This document shows, piece after piece, positions 27,442 through 35,997 of a stretch of DNA of 51,099 bases. The first letter of the stretch is position 1; each line of letters starts with the position of its first letter. Both the position numbers and the translations under genes were made by a program. The notes under the pieces were generated by a model that was not told where the DNA came from, ran no database searches, and worked only from the letters and a program-made list of their open reading frames with translations. The DNA comes from a virus, in the IMG/VR virus record IMGVR_UViG_3300025759_000141, positions 1 through 51,099 of that record; one strand, given 5' to 3'.

Positions 27442-27525
27442 TTACTTCTGTAGTTTATACAACAATAAAAGTAATAAAGCTATCTGAATAGCATCAATCC
27501 AAGGTACGCCGAAACCATTGCTCAT
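27442..27525 (-). CDS. 27-aa membrane peptide after polA
   Basis: A 27-codon frame (MSNGFGVPWIDAIQIALLLL, then LLYKLQK), one membrane span with a short polar start and a Lys-bordered end. The ATG is one base after the polA stop, with GAGG upstream, and the frame fits exactly between polA and the terminator. Its role is unknown; very small membrane proteins in this position may anchor replication or affect the host envelope. Confidence 0.6.
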   Translation of the reverse strand: MSNGFGVPWIDAIQIALLLLLLYKLQK

Positions 27526-27526
27526 G

Positions 27527-29419
27527 TTACTCTGCCTCGCCCCAACTAGGCCCGATTTCAATATCGCACTTGCTAGGGATTTCTAATGGTACAGCATTTT
27601 CCATTATGTTGGCAACCTCTGCGGCATCTTCACGATTTTTCACAGAAATTGCGATTTCGTCGTGGATTTGAATGAGGGGTACGCGCCCAGTTTCATAAAT
27701 ATTTACCATTGCCTGCTTTGTCATGTCCGCAGCCGACGCTTGAATGAGCCGGTTCAAAGCTTTGTAGGTGTATGCCCGCTTCAGTCTGGTGGTCTCGCCG
27801 TACTCTTGCACCGCTTCGCGGTAAGGCAACGCCTTGTTCATGGCGAATGTATCGGGCTCCCAAAGGTCAAACCGGCACTTACGCCCTAATATAGACCGGA
27901 CGGAGCCGCCGCTGGCGCGGTCGTTGAGCCGCTTTTGTACGCCGTTCATCAGTCCTTTAACAAACGGGACGCGCTCGTGATACTGCTTAACTAGGTCTTT
28001 TGCTTCGTCTACTTCGATGGCTAGCTGATCGGAAAGCTTGTTCACGCCCATCCCGTACATCATACCAAGGTTAATTGTCTTCGCTTGTTTGCGCGGGATG
28101 TCCGCCATTTCTGCCACCATCGTATGAAAATCCATATTAGGATCATGTCTATAAGCATTTACAAACTCCTCCACGCCGCGCATTTCTATGCCGCGTGATT
28201 TGTTATAAAGATGTGCATAGTGAACCAAGATGCGCGGTTCTTGCTGCGAGAAATCAATCGCAGCCCACTGCTCGCTTTCTTCTGGTAGGAATAGGCTACG
28301 GATCATCGGCCCTAGTTCAGGGTCGCGGGCGGGGATTTGCTGTAGATTTGGGTTTGACATTGATATGCGCCCCGAAACCGTGCCGCCGTCGTCTGATCTA
28401 ATCTGGTTGATGTGCCCGTGAATGCGTCCGTCTGACCGGCAGTGCTTCATAATGGTGTTAATAAACGTGCCGCTAGTCTTGTTTAGGTTACGCGCCTGCA
28501 CGATTAGTTGTGCCAGTTCATGCGGGTGATCCGTTAGGAAAGACTTTGTAAAGGACGGCGCACCCTTTTCAGTTTTTGGATAAGCAATGCTTAACTTATC
28601 AAAAGCTTTAGAAATTGAAGCAGCCGCCCAAAGCTCCACGTCCATACCGGACACAGACTTTATTTGTTTAACGATGTCTTTTTCTTTTTTGACTAAAGCA
28701 TTCCTTGTGCGCTCTACGCGGTCTTGGTCAACGCGAACACCGCGCCACGTCATGTCGATCAGGCACGGTAAAAGCTTTAGCTCTAGTTCGGCGATATGCC
28801 ACAAGTCTTCCTTGGTTAATTGTGTGGATAAATAATTCCACAATTCCAAAGTTATTTCTGCGTCGTTTTGTGCGTAAGGCCCGACATACATTGCAGGCAT
28901 CTTCCACATATCGGCTTTAGGGTCTAACCCAAACTCTCTGGCCGCTTCTTGCAGCGTTTTCTCTGTCTTAATTTTACCCAGAAGCTCGTAACAAAGTGAG
29001 TTCAGACTGTAGCTAAATCTGTTTTCGTCTAGCAGCGCAGCCACAAGCATTGTGTCGATAATCTTCCCATTTAGCCCAAAGCCCATCCGGCGTATCCAGC
29101 CAGCATCATATTGTGCGTTGTGCATGATCTTATCCGCGGGGCACTCAAACACTTTTTTAAGCCACTTGTTTACGATCCGCTCGTCTAGGTTACCGCCGCC
29201 AAGATGCCGGATAGGTATGTACCCAGCCCAGTCTGCAACAGCTATTGCATAGCCTACAACCTCGCCATCACCGGTCGGCCATCCGGGCCCGTTGGTCTTG
29301 ATGTTAGGGTCGCGAGTCTCAACGTCGATAGCGATTTGTTTTGCGCTGAAAATGTCAGGTAGTTCTGCGGGTGGGACCCATTCACTCTTGGGGCCGAACA
29401 TTGTCATTTGCAAACTCAT
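27527..29419 (-). CDS. polA: DNA polymerase I, family A
   Basis: A 630-residue replicative polymerase. 3'-5' exonuclease: Exo I D32/E34 (AIDVETRD), Exo II N101-D105 (HNAQYDAGW), Exo III Y182/D186 (PYAQNDAEIT). Polymerase: motif A D389 (AAIDFSQQEPR), motif B R443, K447, L451, Y455 (RKQAKTINLGMMYG), motif C H586-D587-E588 (IQIHDEIA). The position equal to E. coli Phe762 is leucine (L451), a type frequent in marine viruses and linked to fidelity and lifestyle. No 5' nuclease domain. It is the last large gene of the replication operon. Confidence 0.95.
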   Translation of the reverse strand: MSLQMTMFGPKSEWVPPAELPDIFSAKQIAIDVETRDPNIKTNGPGWPTGDGEVVGYAIAVADWAGYIPIRHLGGGNLDERIVNKWLKKVFECPADKIMHNAQYDAGWIRRMGFGLNGKIIDTMLVAALLDENRFSYSLNSLCYELLGKIKTEKTLQEAAREFGLDPKADMWKMPAMYVGPYAQNDAEITLELWNYLSTQLTKEDLWHIAELELKLLPCLIDMTWRGVRVDQDRVERTRNALVKKEKDIVKQIKSVSGMDVELWAAASISKAFDKLSIAYPKTEKGAPSFTKSFLTDHPHELAQLIVQARNLNKTSGTFINTIMKHCRSDGRIHGHINQIRSDDGGTVSGRISMSNPNLQQIPARDPELGPMIRSLFLPEESEQWAAIDFSQQEPRILVHYAHLYNKSRGIEMRGVEEFVNAYRHDPNMDFHTMVAEMADIPRKQAKTINLGMMYGMGVNKLSDQLAIEVDEAKDLVKQYHERVPFVKGLMNGVQKRLNDRASGGSVRSILGRKCRFDLWEPDTFAMNKALPYREAVQEYGETTRLKRAYTYKALNRLIQASAADMTKQAMVNIYETGRVPLIQIHDEIAISVKNREDAAEVANIMENAVPLEIPSKCDIEIGPSWGEAE

Positions 29420-29694
29420 TAAAAAAGTTCCGTATCAGAAATAAGGTTTTCGCCGCCCAGCGCAGCATAGCCACAGATATCAATCCACGAGTCCTCGTGG
29501 TCTGTTTTCATAAGCCGTGCCGCCTTTACCATGATCATGCAGAGCACAAACTGCTGCTCCGTCACCTCTATTCCTAAAATCACAGACCACAACTTGGCTA
29601 TGTCCTGAAAGTTTTTGTGAGCATCGCCGTAATCTTTTGCGCGATCGCCGTTGATCAAATCACCAGCAGTATCTAAAATTTCTTCTCTGTTCAT
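29419..29694 (-). CDS. DUF6378 protein, NTP-pyrophosphohydrolase-like
   Basis: A 91-residue all-helical protein with the DUF6378 pattern: RAKDYGDAHKNFQDIAKLWS in the first half and MVKAARLMKTDHEDSWIDIC plus GYAALGGENL in the second. The layout recalls MazG-type helical bundles with acidic metal-binding residues (E-D near the HEDSW motif). Close linkage to polA and helicase suggests action on the nucleotide pool; activity is not proven for the family. Confidence 0.75.
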   Translation of the reverse strand: MNREEILDTAGDLINGDRAKDYGDAHKNFQDIAKLWSVILGIEVTEQQFVLCMIMVKAARLMKTDHEDSWIDICGYAALGGENLISDTELF

Positions 29695-31256
29695 ATCTGA
29701 TAAGCCTTTGTTGCGTCTTCTGGTTCAACTAAAAAGAGGTTCTGTTTAGTTCTGGTAAGACCGACATAAAATACTCTGTGTATATCGTCGGGGGCGAGTT
29801 CAGCCGCTTTTGCCGCAGCCGGTGATAGTCCGGTAAATAAGACCACGTTATCTGCTTCACCGCCTTTAGAGCCGTGGATCGTGGACAGTTGTATACGGGG
29901 TTCGGCGTTAAATTTCTCACCCCGCCGGAGTAGGGCCGTGATGTACGCGCGGTCGGCACTGGGCAGCCTATCCATTGCTGTATGCCAGACGCAATCACGG
30001 ATGTTTTCTTCGAGGTGCGGGCTGCCTATAATGTGCACCAGTTCAAGAAGGCCGTGATCCGCGATCAGTTCATCGAGTGTAACCAACTCATCATTATCTA
30101 AAGCGGGTAATTTTTTAAATCCGCGCTTGACTCTGTCTCCAACTGACATATAACTGTACACGGCTCGTGCAGTCTCCCCCGTAACTTGTTTACCCCTTCT
30201 TAACTGTTCCCATCCGTTGACAGCAACACTAATGCTTTCAGGCACGGATCGCTTACCTCGGTAGCTAAATAAGTGGCCGCGGCCGCGTAAGTCAGCTTGA
30301 ACGTCAGAGAGGAAGTATGCGGCTTGGGCTAGCACGAGCCACGATCCCTGCGAAAAGTTAATAGCCGACACGTCTGTCACGCGCTCTACTGCTCCGTGGT
30401 CTTTGCGCGGCAAATAGTTTTTAGGGACGCGCCTTTTAATCCTACGGGCTACACGTTCGGCTAGTGGGTGCACAGAAGCGGGAACGCGGAAGGACTGCTC
30501 TAGTACCTCGTAACCGCCGTTAAGGCCGATAAAATGCTCAACATCTGCACCTGCCCAACGGTAAATGGCTTGGTCGTCATCGCCAGCGCAGTATATCTTT
30601 TCCGAATGCTGTTCTAAAACGTGCGCTACATCCCATTGTAAGGGAGACAAGTCCTGCGCTTCGTCGATAAAGGTGACCGCGAGCCGTGGGCAGAAGGCCG
30701 CGCCCTCTCTTACAAACACCTCCAGCATATCCGTAAAGTCGTAGAGCTCGAACCGGTTTTTATATTCAACAAGGCTGTCGGCTATGTACTTGACCTTGTT
30801 CCAAGGCTCGGCGATCTCGCTTTGGTTATACTGCTCGCGTAGGCCGACTTTGCGTAAACGGGCTAAGTTAATCAGGCTAATTACGGGATTACTATTTTTA
30901 CTTAGGTCGAAAACATCTTCCCCGCTTATTTGCGAGCCGTCTACGTTTAGGTCAAAGCCGAGGGCCGCGCCCAGTTCTTTGTAGTGTTCGGACTGCATAA
31001 CCTGTTCTTGCCGTATGCCGGATAAGCGGAGGGCAAAGCTATGTAGGGTACGGAACCACGGAAGCTGTGATTTATCAAAACCAAACCGTTTACTTGCCCG
31101 CTCAACGGCTTCATTTGCAGCCTGCTTGGTGAAAGCAAAATAGCCGATAAGGGACGGGTCTACGCCCGCGGACAGGGCTTCGTCTACCTTGTTAAGCAGG
31201 GCTGTAGTCTTACCAGTTCCGGGTGGGCCGTATATACGAAAGATTTTAGTTTCCAT
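29691..31256 (-). CDS. UvrD/Rep-like superfamily 1 helicase
   Basis: A 521-residue helicase. Walker A GPPGTGKTT at 10-18, motif Ia region FAFTKQAANEA at 40-50, motif Ic FRTLHSFALRL at 68-78, Walker B DEAQD at 198-202, motif III GDDDQAIYRWAGA from 225, motif IV LEQSFRVP at 252-259, and C-terminal motifs V and VI (STIHGSKGGEADNVV and VFYVGLTRTKQNLFLV). It is shorter than cellular UvrD (about 720), lacking part of the accessory subdomains. It unwinds DNA ahead of or behind the fork. The ATG at 31256 overlaps the previous gene by 11 bases. Confidence 0.9.
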   Translation of the reverse strand: METKIFRIYGPPGTGKTTALLNKVDEALSAGVDPSLIGYFAFTKQAANEAVERASKRFGFDKSQLPWFRTLHSFALRLSGIRQEQVMQSEHYKELGAALGFDLNVDGSQISGEDVFDLSKNSNPVISLINLARLRKVGLREQYNQSEIAEPWNKVKYIADSLVEYKNRFELYDFTDMLEVFVREGAAFCPRLAVTFIDEAQDLSPLQWDVAHVLEQHSEKIYCAGDDDQAIYRWAGADVEHFIGLNGGYEVLEQSFRVPASVHPLAERVARRIKRRVPKNYLPRKDHGAVERVTDVSAINFSQGSWLVLAQAAYFLSDVQADLRGRGHLFSYRGKRSVPESISVAVNGWEQLRRGKQVTGETARAVYSYMSVGDRVKRGFKKLPALDNDELVTLDELIADHGLLELVHIIGSPHLEENIRDCVWHTAMDRLPSADRAYITALLRRGEKFNAEPRIQLSTIHGSKGGEADNVVLFTGLSPAAAKAAELAPDDIHRVFYVGLTRTKQNLFLVEPEDATKAYQI

Positions 31257-31497
31257 GTTCTTCGTCCACAATATCTTCAATTTTTTCCATAAACTTTATG
31301 AAGACGGGGGTTTCGTCTCCCACCCACGCTCCGACTACGTTGTAGAACATGAACTCGACGGCGTCGTCGAACTCCATTCGATCCCGCTCGCACAAGATAG
31401 CAACGCATTTATCAAAATCATACGCAATAACGTCCGGTTGACATGCGCGGCTACACACGCCCACAAAGGCTTGATTAAATCCATCAGCTTTTAACAT
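31246..31497 (-). CDS. Conserved small phage/bacterial protein
   Basis: An 83-residue protein with a recognisable conserved block, AFVGVCSRACQPDVIAYDFD, KCVAILCERDRMEFDDAVEF and MFYNVVGAWVGDETPVFI. Homologous-looking sequences are frequent in phages and in bacteria, always unnamed. It sits between primase and helicase, sharing bases with both, so a replication-related role is possible. No catalytic motif seen. Confidence 0.7.
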   Translation of the reverse strand: MLKADGFNQAFVGVCSRACQPDVIAYDFDKCVAILCERDRMEFDDAVEFMFYNVVGAWVGDETPVFIKFMEKIEDIVDEEHGN

Positions 31498-33035
31498 TAG
31501 AAGGGTGACTCCTGTTGTCCGTTAAAGTCAGGGGTTTTTAATTCCACGTCCATTCTTTCATAAGAAGGAATAGACCAAACCCGTACAGGTCGGCCTTTGA
31601 TTTTTAATACACGACTTTCCCCGCCCATATCACGAAGACGTTGAGCTATTTTATAAGGCTTATATTCAAAAAACTTGTTACGTTTTAAGTACGACTCAAA
31701 GTCTTTCATTCGGAAGAACGTAATGTTTGTTTCTTCATCCGTCCACGGACGCTTCAACAATATTTCTTCCCTATCTTTTGCCGCCTGCATATGAGCACAA
31801 AACTCTTCTAAATAGTCATAGAATTGCCCGCTAGTGCTGGCGTCTTCAGCAACGTCGATGATGGCACTTTCATTTGCTTTCATCTCGTTCATTAAACCGC
31901 CTATGCGCGTCTCCCACGCCTGTTTACTGAGTGTGCGCGGCATTGTGTTCAACTGCTCCATACAAGCCTTCTGGAAGGCTAGTTGGCTCATTAAACCGTC
32001 AGTGTCTAATTCCAGCGGCTCGCCGTTTACATCAACAAACCAGACAGGCGGGTTTGAGTTGTACTTACGCAAGTTGGCGACGGTCGCGCCCTGTACCATA
32101 GAGCCGATACCGTGCTTTTTTGTTTGGCACAGTTCTTTGTTGCAGTGCGCGTTAATAGGCGCATCGCTGCACCGGTACGCGTAGTCTTTTTTCTGTAGCT
32201 GCTTTGCTACGACGTTGACCTCGCTTAAAGGAAGCGGCGGCTCAAGGTACTGCAAGTTGTATGTCAGGATTTCTGACTCCCAGCTATCGGGGTATGCTTT
32301 GCGTAGATACACGCCTATGTTAAACAGACCGTTGTTTCTTCCGCCCTCACTGATTTTGTTTTTAATTAAAAACTGTAGACAAGGCGGACCGTCACGCATG
32401 GTGGCGGTCTCTACCTCTTCGCCGATTTGTAATTTAGTGATCTGCTCCGGAGTCTGTTTGTGCGTTTCGTATAGCTCAAAAAACTCTTCTAGCTCTGCGC
32501 TGCTACCGTCATCTTTAATAGCATAGCGCAAGCCTTCTTCTGCGTTGTAGTAAGGCAGGTTCAGGAAATTTCCCACGTCATCGCGCTCTAAGTGGAGCTT
32601 AATCTGTTTTGGAAATATCTCGCTACCTCCGTAGCCGAGGGCAGCAGAAATTTGCTTTAGCGCATCCTGCATATCTTTGGCATCTACCCAGTCGGTAGTA
32701 AACAGGAAGCAATGCGCCCCACCAGACTTTGACCGGCAGACCACCAACGGCAGTTTTAGCTTCCTGATTTTTTCAACCAGAAGCTTGTGGTCAAGCGGGT
32801 ATTGGTCAACGTCAATACAGCCCCAGACGCACTGGTTGTTTTCGTTAATCGGTATGATGCCGATAGCGCGTCCTGTGCCAGCGATATGCCCTTCCCACAG
32901 TTCCGTGGTCCGTGGTTCGCGCACAATGGCTGCTCGTCCGGTGTTCTTACCGTTCGCTTGTGTTTTTTCAATTTTATATGTGCCATAGGCCAACTGTAGG
33001 CCGTTAAATATGGCAGAAAACTTTTCTACAGACAT
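31497..33035 (-). CDS. Primase of archaeo-eukaryotic type (TOTE-like)
   Basis: A 512-residue protein. The catalytic core has the DxD motif at 75-77 (WGCIDVDQYPLD) and the SGGAH motif at 104-108 (CRSKSGGAHCFLF), both of the AEP superfamily in the form found in TOTE-conflict primases. A later Cys cluster (CSDAPINAHCNKELC) resembles the PriCT-type zinc region. It makes primers for PolA. A strong hairpin lies between the upstream SSB-like gene and this start (33056-33085), probably lowering its expression relative to SSB. Confidence 0.85.
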   Translation of the reverse strand: MSVEKFSAIFNGLQLAYGTYKIEKTQANGKNTGRAAIVREPRTTELWEGHIAGTGRAIGIIPINENNQCVWGCIDVDQYPLDHKLLVEKIRKLKLPLVVCRSKSGGAHCFLFTTDWVDAKDMQDALKQISAALGYGGSEIFPKQIKLHLERDDVGNFLNLPYYNAEEGLRYAIKDDGSSAELEEFFELYETHKQTPEQITKLQIGEEVETATMRDGPPCLQFLIKNKISEGGRNNGLFNIGVYLRKAYPDSWESEILTYNLQYLEPPLPLSEVNVVAKQLQKKDYAYRCSDAPINAHCNKELCQTKKHGIGSMVQGATVANLRKYNSNPPVWFVDVNGEPLELDTDGLMSQLAFQKACMEQLNTMPRTLSKQAWETRIGGLMNEMKANESAIIDVAEDASTSGQFYDYLEEFCAHMQAAKDREEILLKRPWTDEETNITFFRMKDFESYLKRNKFFEYKPYKIAQRLRDMGGESRVLKIKGRPVRVWSIPSYERMDVELKTPDFNGQQESPF

Positions 33036-33055
33036 GATGCCCCCAAAAGCAAGAA

Positions 33056-33085
33056 GGGTGACGTTATAACGCTATAACGCCACCC
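33056..33085 (-). terminator. Intra-operon hairpin between SSB-like gene and primase
   Basis: A 13-bp stem with one G-U pair (GGGTGGCGTTATA and TATAACGTCACCC on the minus strand) and a four-base loop, followed by TTCTTGCTTTT. The T run is imperfect, so partial termination is expected, leaving less transcript for primase and later genes. Confidence 0.7.
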
Positions 33086-33092
33086 CTAGTAT

Positions 33093-33884
33093 TTAGAACG
33101 GTACGTCGTCGGAGAAGCTTTCCCCGCCCGCGTTTTCGTCCTGATGTTTAACTACAACCTCACCGTCGCTAATGCTCTTCGCAAAATCTTTTGCTCGGTT
33201 GTAGGTGTTGACATCTTCCACCGGACCGACGCGGCTCATTTCCCAGCCGTGCCAGCTACCCTTGCTGTTTTCTTCTAAGGTCGTCTTCAAGTTGTAGACG
33301 TGGCTGAAACGTGGCGGGGTAAACGGCCCGTTCTTGCCTTGCAGGGTCAATGAAGAGATCATGCTGTTCCACTTGCGTGACTTCTTCAATTGAGTTGATT
33401 TCATTGCAACCAGAGCCGTCTCGATAGAGCCGTCATCATGCAATACAATTACGTAATGCTGATGCGTTTCTTCGATGTACTGCCCAGAGCCGTCCTGAAC
33501 ATATTCGCGGTTGTCGGACGGGTCGCGTTTGGTTTCGGGCTTCTTTTCTCCGGGCGAATAAATCGCTACCGGTGCGCCCGTTCCCTCGCCCAGTGGGGCC
33601 CATTGAATGAACCGGCGTTGGTAGGCAACCGGAATGACGTTAAGCCCGTCCTTGCCCTTTGTTACGCGCCCAGAGACAGTGTTGTAAATGTCCCCTTTGC
33701 GAGCTTCTTCCAAATTATCCAGTTCTTTGCTCATGCCGCCCAAAATCTTTAGGAAGGGTAGCGCAAGATCGTCTTGACCCATATTTTCGAGACCGACGCC
33801 TGCGTCTGCCTCAAACATAGTAGGATCGAATTGAATTATTTCAGCAGACTTAGCTTCTGCAACTTCTGTTTTCTTTTCAGCCAT
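33093..33884 (-). CDS. Single-stranded-DNA-binding-like protein
   Basis: A 263-residue protein starting MAEKKTEVAEAKSAEIIQFD. The core ALPFLKILGGMSKELDNLEE, KGDIYNTVSGRVTKGKDGLN and VIPVAYQRRFIQWAPLGEG is of the phage ssDNA-binding-like type. It ends with an acidic tip, ESFSDDVPF, closely like the DDDIPF tail by which SSB recruits partners. GAGGAG lies eight bases before the ATG; the frame continues upstream to 34223 but inside another gene. SSB function is inferred from tail, core and neighbours. Confidence 0.7.
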   Translation of the reverse strand: MAEKKTEVAEAKSAEIIQFDPTMFEADAGVGLENMGQDDLALPFLKILGGMSKELDNLEEARKGDIYNTVSGRVTKGKDGLNVIPVAYQRRFIQWAPLGEGTGAPVAIYSPGEKKPETKRDPSDNREYVQDGSGQYIEETHQHYVIVLHDDGSIETALVAMKSTQLKKSRKWNSMISSLTLQGKNGPFTPPRFSHVYNLKTTLEENSKGSWHGWEMSRVGPVEDVNTYNRAKDFAKSISDGEVVVKHQDENAGGESFSDDVPF

Positions 33885-33885
33885 T

Positions 33886-34464
33886 TTATTTACTCCTCTT
33901 AATGATGGCACGTTGTCCGACGTATGCTCCAAATAACTCCATTGGGAAGTCGTCACCATTCTCAACACGTTCCTTGACAAAGGCACGAAGCGTCGAGTGG
34001 TGGATACCCGTGTCTTGCTCCGCAAAATAACCCTCTTTTTCCGCAAAGGCTTTGAAGGCAGACGCTTTATCGTCTTCTCCCCTGCCAAACGTACACGCAA
34101 CGGTATTTTTAATGATGTCGTCATACCCATTCTCCCGAAGCCAGTCATAAGCAGCCGGACGATTGTCCACGAGGATGTTCGCCCCGTAGGTTGGCTTGAC
34201 TGAGATTTCAGAACCGTCATCAAGCTTCATGCTGGTCAAACCGATTTCGGCCAGCATTGTCGGCAAGTCTTCATCCGTCATCTTCAGCAAAACACGTTTC
34301 TCCTCCTTGAGCTTTTGCTCAAGTTGGGCTACGCTTTCTTCCTGATCTCGGATTGCTCTTGCCATTCCAGCGACGGTAGTCAAGTCGCTCTGGTCCAGTT
34401 TTTCAACTGATGAAGCCAGCTTTTCTTCAAAGTCAGCTTCCATTTGGTCAAATATATTGCTCAT
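33886..34464 (-). CDS. Conserved phage protein, first gene of the replication operon
   Basis: A 192-residue protein with an N-terminal coiled coil (QEESVAQLEQKLKEEKRVLL) and the block LTSMKLDDGSEISVKPTYGA, DWLRENGYDDIIKNTVACTF, GRGEDDKASAFKAFAEKEG, PMELFGAYVGQRAIIKR, widespread in podoviruses and siphoviruses without a proven function. Its place just before SSB and primase suggests a replication or recombination accessory. AAGGAG lies seven bases before the ATG at 34464; a promoter is at 34510-34538. Confidence 0.75.
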   Translation of the reverse strand: MSNIFDQMEADFEEKLASSVEKLDQSDLTTVAGMARAIRDQEESVAQLEQKLKEEKRVLLKMTDEDLPTMLAEIGLTSMKLDDGSEISVKPTYGANILVDNRPAAYDWLRENGYDDIIKNTVACTFGRGEDDKASAFKAFAEKEGYFAEQDTGIHHSTLRAFVKERVENGDDFPMELFGAYVGQRAIIKRSK

Positions 34465-34498
34465 CGCAATCTCCTTTTTTAAAGACACGTTTCCGGTC

Positions 34499-34538
34499 TT
34501 GACTCCACGTATATATTCTTATATGTTCGCATAGTCAA
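34499..34538. promoter_or_regulatory. Overlapping divergent promoter pair
   Basis: Both strands carry TTGACT at the outer ends of one 40-bp segment. Plus: TTGACT 34499-34504, 17 bp, TATGTT 34522-34527, towards the SNF2-like helicase. Minus: TTGACT 34533-34538, 17 bp, TATATA 34510-34515, towards the replication operon. The two polymerase footprints coincide, so binding should be mutually exclusive. Confidence 0.75.
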
Positions 34539-34548
34539 GGAGAAAGTT

Positions 34549-35997
34549 ATGCGGGATTACAAATTCAAAACAAAACCATTTGATCATCAAATGACGGCCC
34601 TAAAAGATTCGTGGGCCGCGGACTACTACGCGCTGTTCATGGAAATGGGCACGGGTAAGTCAAAGGTGGCTATTGATACAATTGGCGCTTTATATAAAGC
34701 CAAGCAAATCAACGCGGCCTTGATCCTAGCGCCTAAAGGCGTGTATGACAACTGGGTACAGGGGGAAATACCTACGCACTTGCCTGACGACATTAAACGC
34801 AGTGTTGTGCGGTGGACACCTTCTACTTCAAAAACTTTTCAGGAAAGCATGAAGGCGCTGGTATATGACGCTTTTGACGGCATAAAAATATTTGTTATGA
34901 ACATTGAAGCGCTGTCAACGCCGCGCGGCACCCAAGTCGCATATGCCTTTCTATGCAAAAACCCAGCTAATATTATGGTAGTAGACGAGAGCACGACGAT
35001 CAAAAACCGCAAAGCTACGCGCACTAAAAACATCTTAATGCTGGCAAAAGACGCTAAGTATAAGCGCATCTTGACGGGGTCTCCTGTTACTAAATCCCCA
35101 ATGGATTTGTTTAGCCAATGTTCGTTTTTGTCTCCAGACGCTTTAGGGTTCAATAGCTACTATTCTTTTCAAAACCGGTATGCGCTTGTTCAAAAGCGCA
35201 CGATGGGGTCTCGTGCTTTTCAAGAGATCGTTGGTTACAGACGGCTGGACGAGCTCAACTTGAAGCTGGACTCTTTTAGTAACCGCATTTTAAAAGAGCA
35301 TTGTCTTGACCTTCCGGACAAGATGTATATCAGGCGGGACGTTGCGCTAACCGATGAACAGAAACGCGTGTACACGCAGATGAAAAAACTGGCGCTTGCT
35401 AAGTTGGAAAACGGGGAGCTAGCCACAACGTCTAGTGTCTTGACGCAAATCATGCGCCTTCAGCAAATATGCTGTGGGTTTTTGCAGCCAGATGAGGGCG
35501 AAATTGAATTGTTAGATAACAACCGGCTAAAAGAATTGCTGGAAATAACAGACGAGTTACAGGGAAAAGCTATCATTTGGGCGACGTATACACACGACAT
35601 CCAACAGGTATCTTCGGCCCTGCGCGATCGCTTTGGGCCCGAAGCGGTCGCAACCTATTACGGAGCTACGCCGCAAGATGAACGGCAGGAGATTGTCAAC
35701 AAGTTTCAGGACAAAGACAGCCCGCTTCGTTTCTTTGTCGGTCAACCGCGGACAGGGGGCTACGGGATCACCCTGACCGCGGCTAACACAATGATATATT
35801 ACAGCAACAGCTACGATTTGGAAATACGGTTGCAGTCGGAAGACCGCGCTCACCGGATAGGTCAAGAGAATAAAGTGACATATATTGACCTTGTTTCGCC
35901 GAACACGATAGACGAAAAAATACTAAAAGCACTGCGCGGTAAAATAGACCTAGCGGGCAAAGTTTTAGGCGAAGAAGTACGCGACTGGCTGGTCTAA
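34549..35997 (+). CDS. SNF2-like superfamily 2 helicase
   Basis: A 482-residue ATPase. Walker A is at 33-38 (MEMGTGKSKVA), motif II is DEST at 146-149 (MVVDESTTIKN), motif III region ILTGSPVTKSP, and C-terminal motifs V and VI are FVGQPRTGGYGITLTAAN and QSEDRAHRIGQENKVTYIDL. DEST replaces the usual DExH. Such phage helicases are thought to support replication or recombination and translocate on duplex DNA. AAGGAG lies six bases before the ATG. The stop overlaps the end of the 1524-aa gene on the other strand by four bases. Confidence 0.92.
   Translation: MRDYKFKTKPFDHQMTALKDSWAADYYALFMEMGTGKSKVAIDTIGALYKAKQINAALILAPKGVYDNWVQGEIPTHLPDDIKRSVVRWTPSTSKTFQESMKALVYDAFDGIKIFVMNIEALSTPRGTQVAYAFLCKNPANIMVVDESTTIKNRKATRTKNILMLAKDAKYKRILTGSPVTKSPMDLFSQCSFLSPDALGFNSYYSFQNRYALVQKRTMGSRAFQEIVGYRRLDELNLKLDSFSNRILKEHCLDLPDKMYIRRDVALTDEQKRVYTQMKKLALAKLENGELATTSSVLTQIMRLQQICCGFLQPDEGEIELLDNNRLKELLEITDELQGKAIIWATYTHDIQQVSSALRDRFGPEAVATYYGATPQDERQEIVNKFQDKDSPLRFFVGQPRTGGYGITLTAANTMIYYSNSYDLEIRLQSEDRAHRIGQENKVTYIDLVSPNTIDEKILKALRGKIDLAGKVLGEEVRDWLV

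Noticed and set aside
33885-34223. Long N-terminal extension of the SSB-like protein
   Set aside because: It is a shadow of the 33886-34464 gene, and the internal ATG at 33884 has a strong GAGGAG site.
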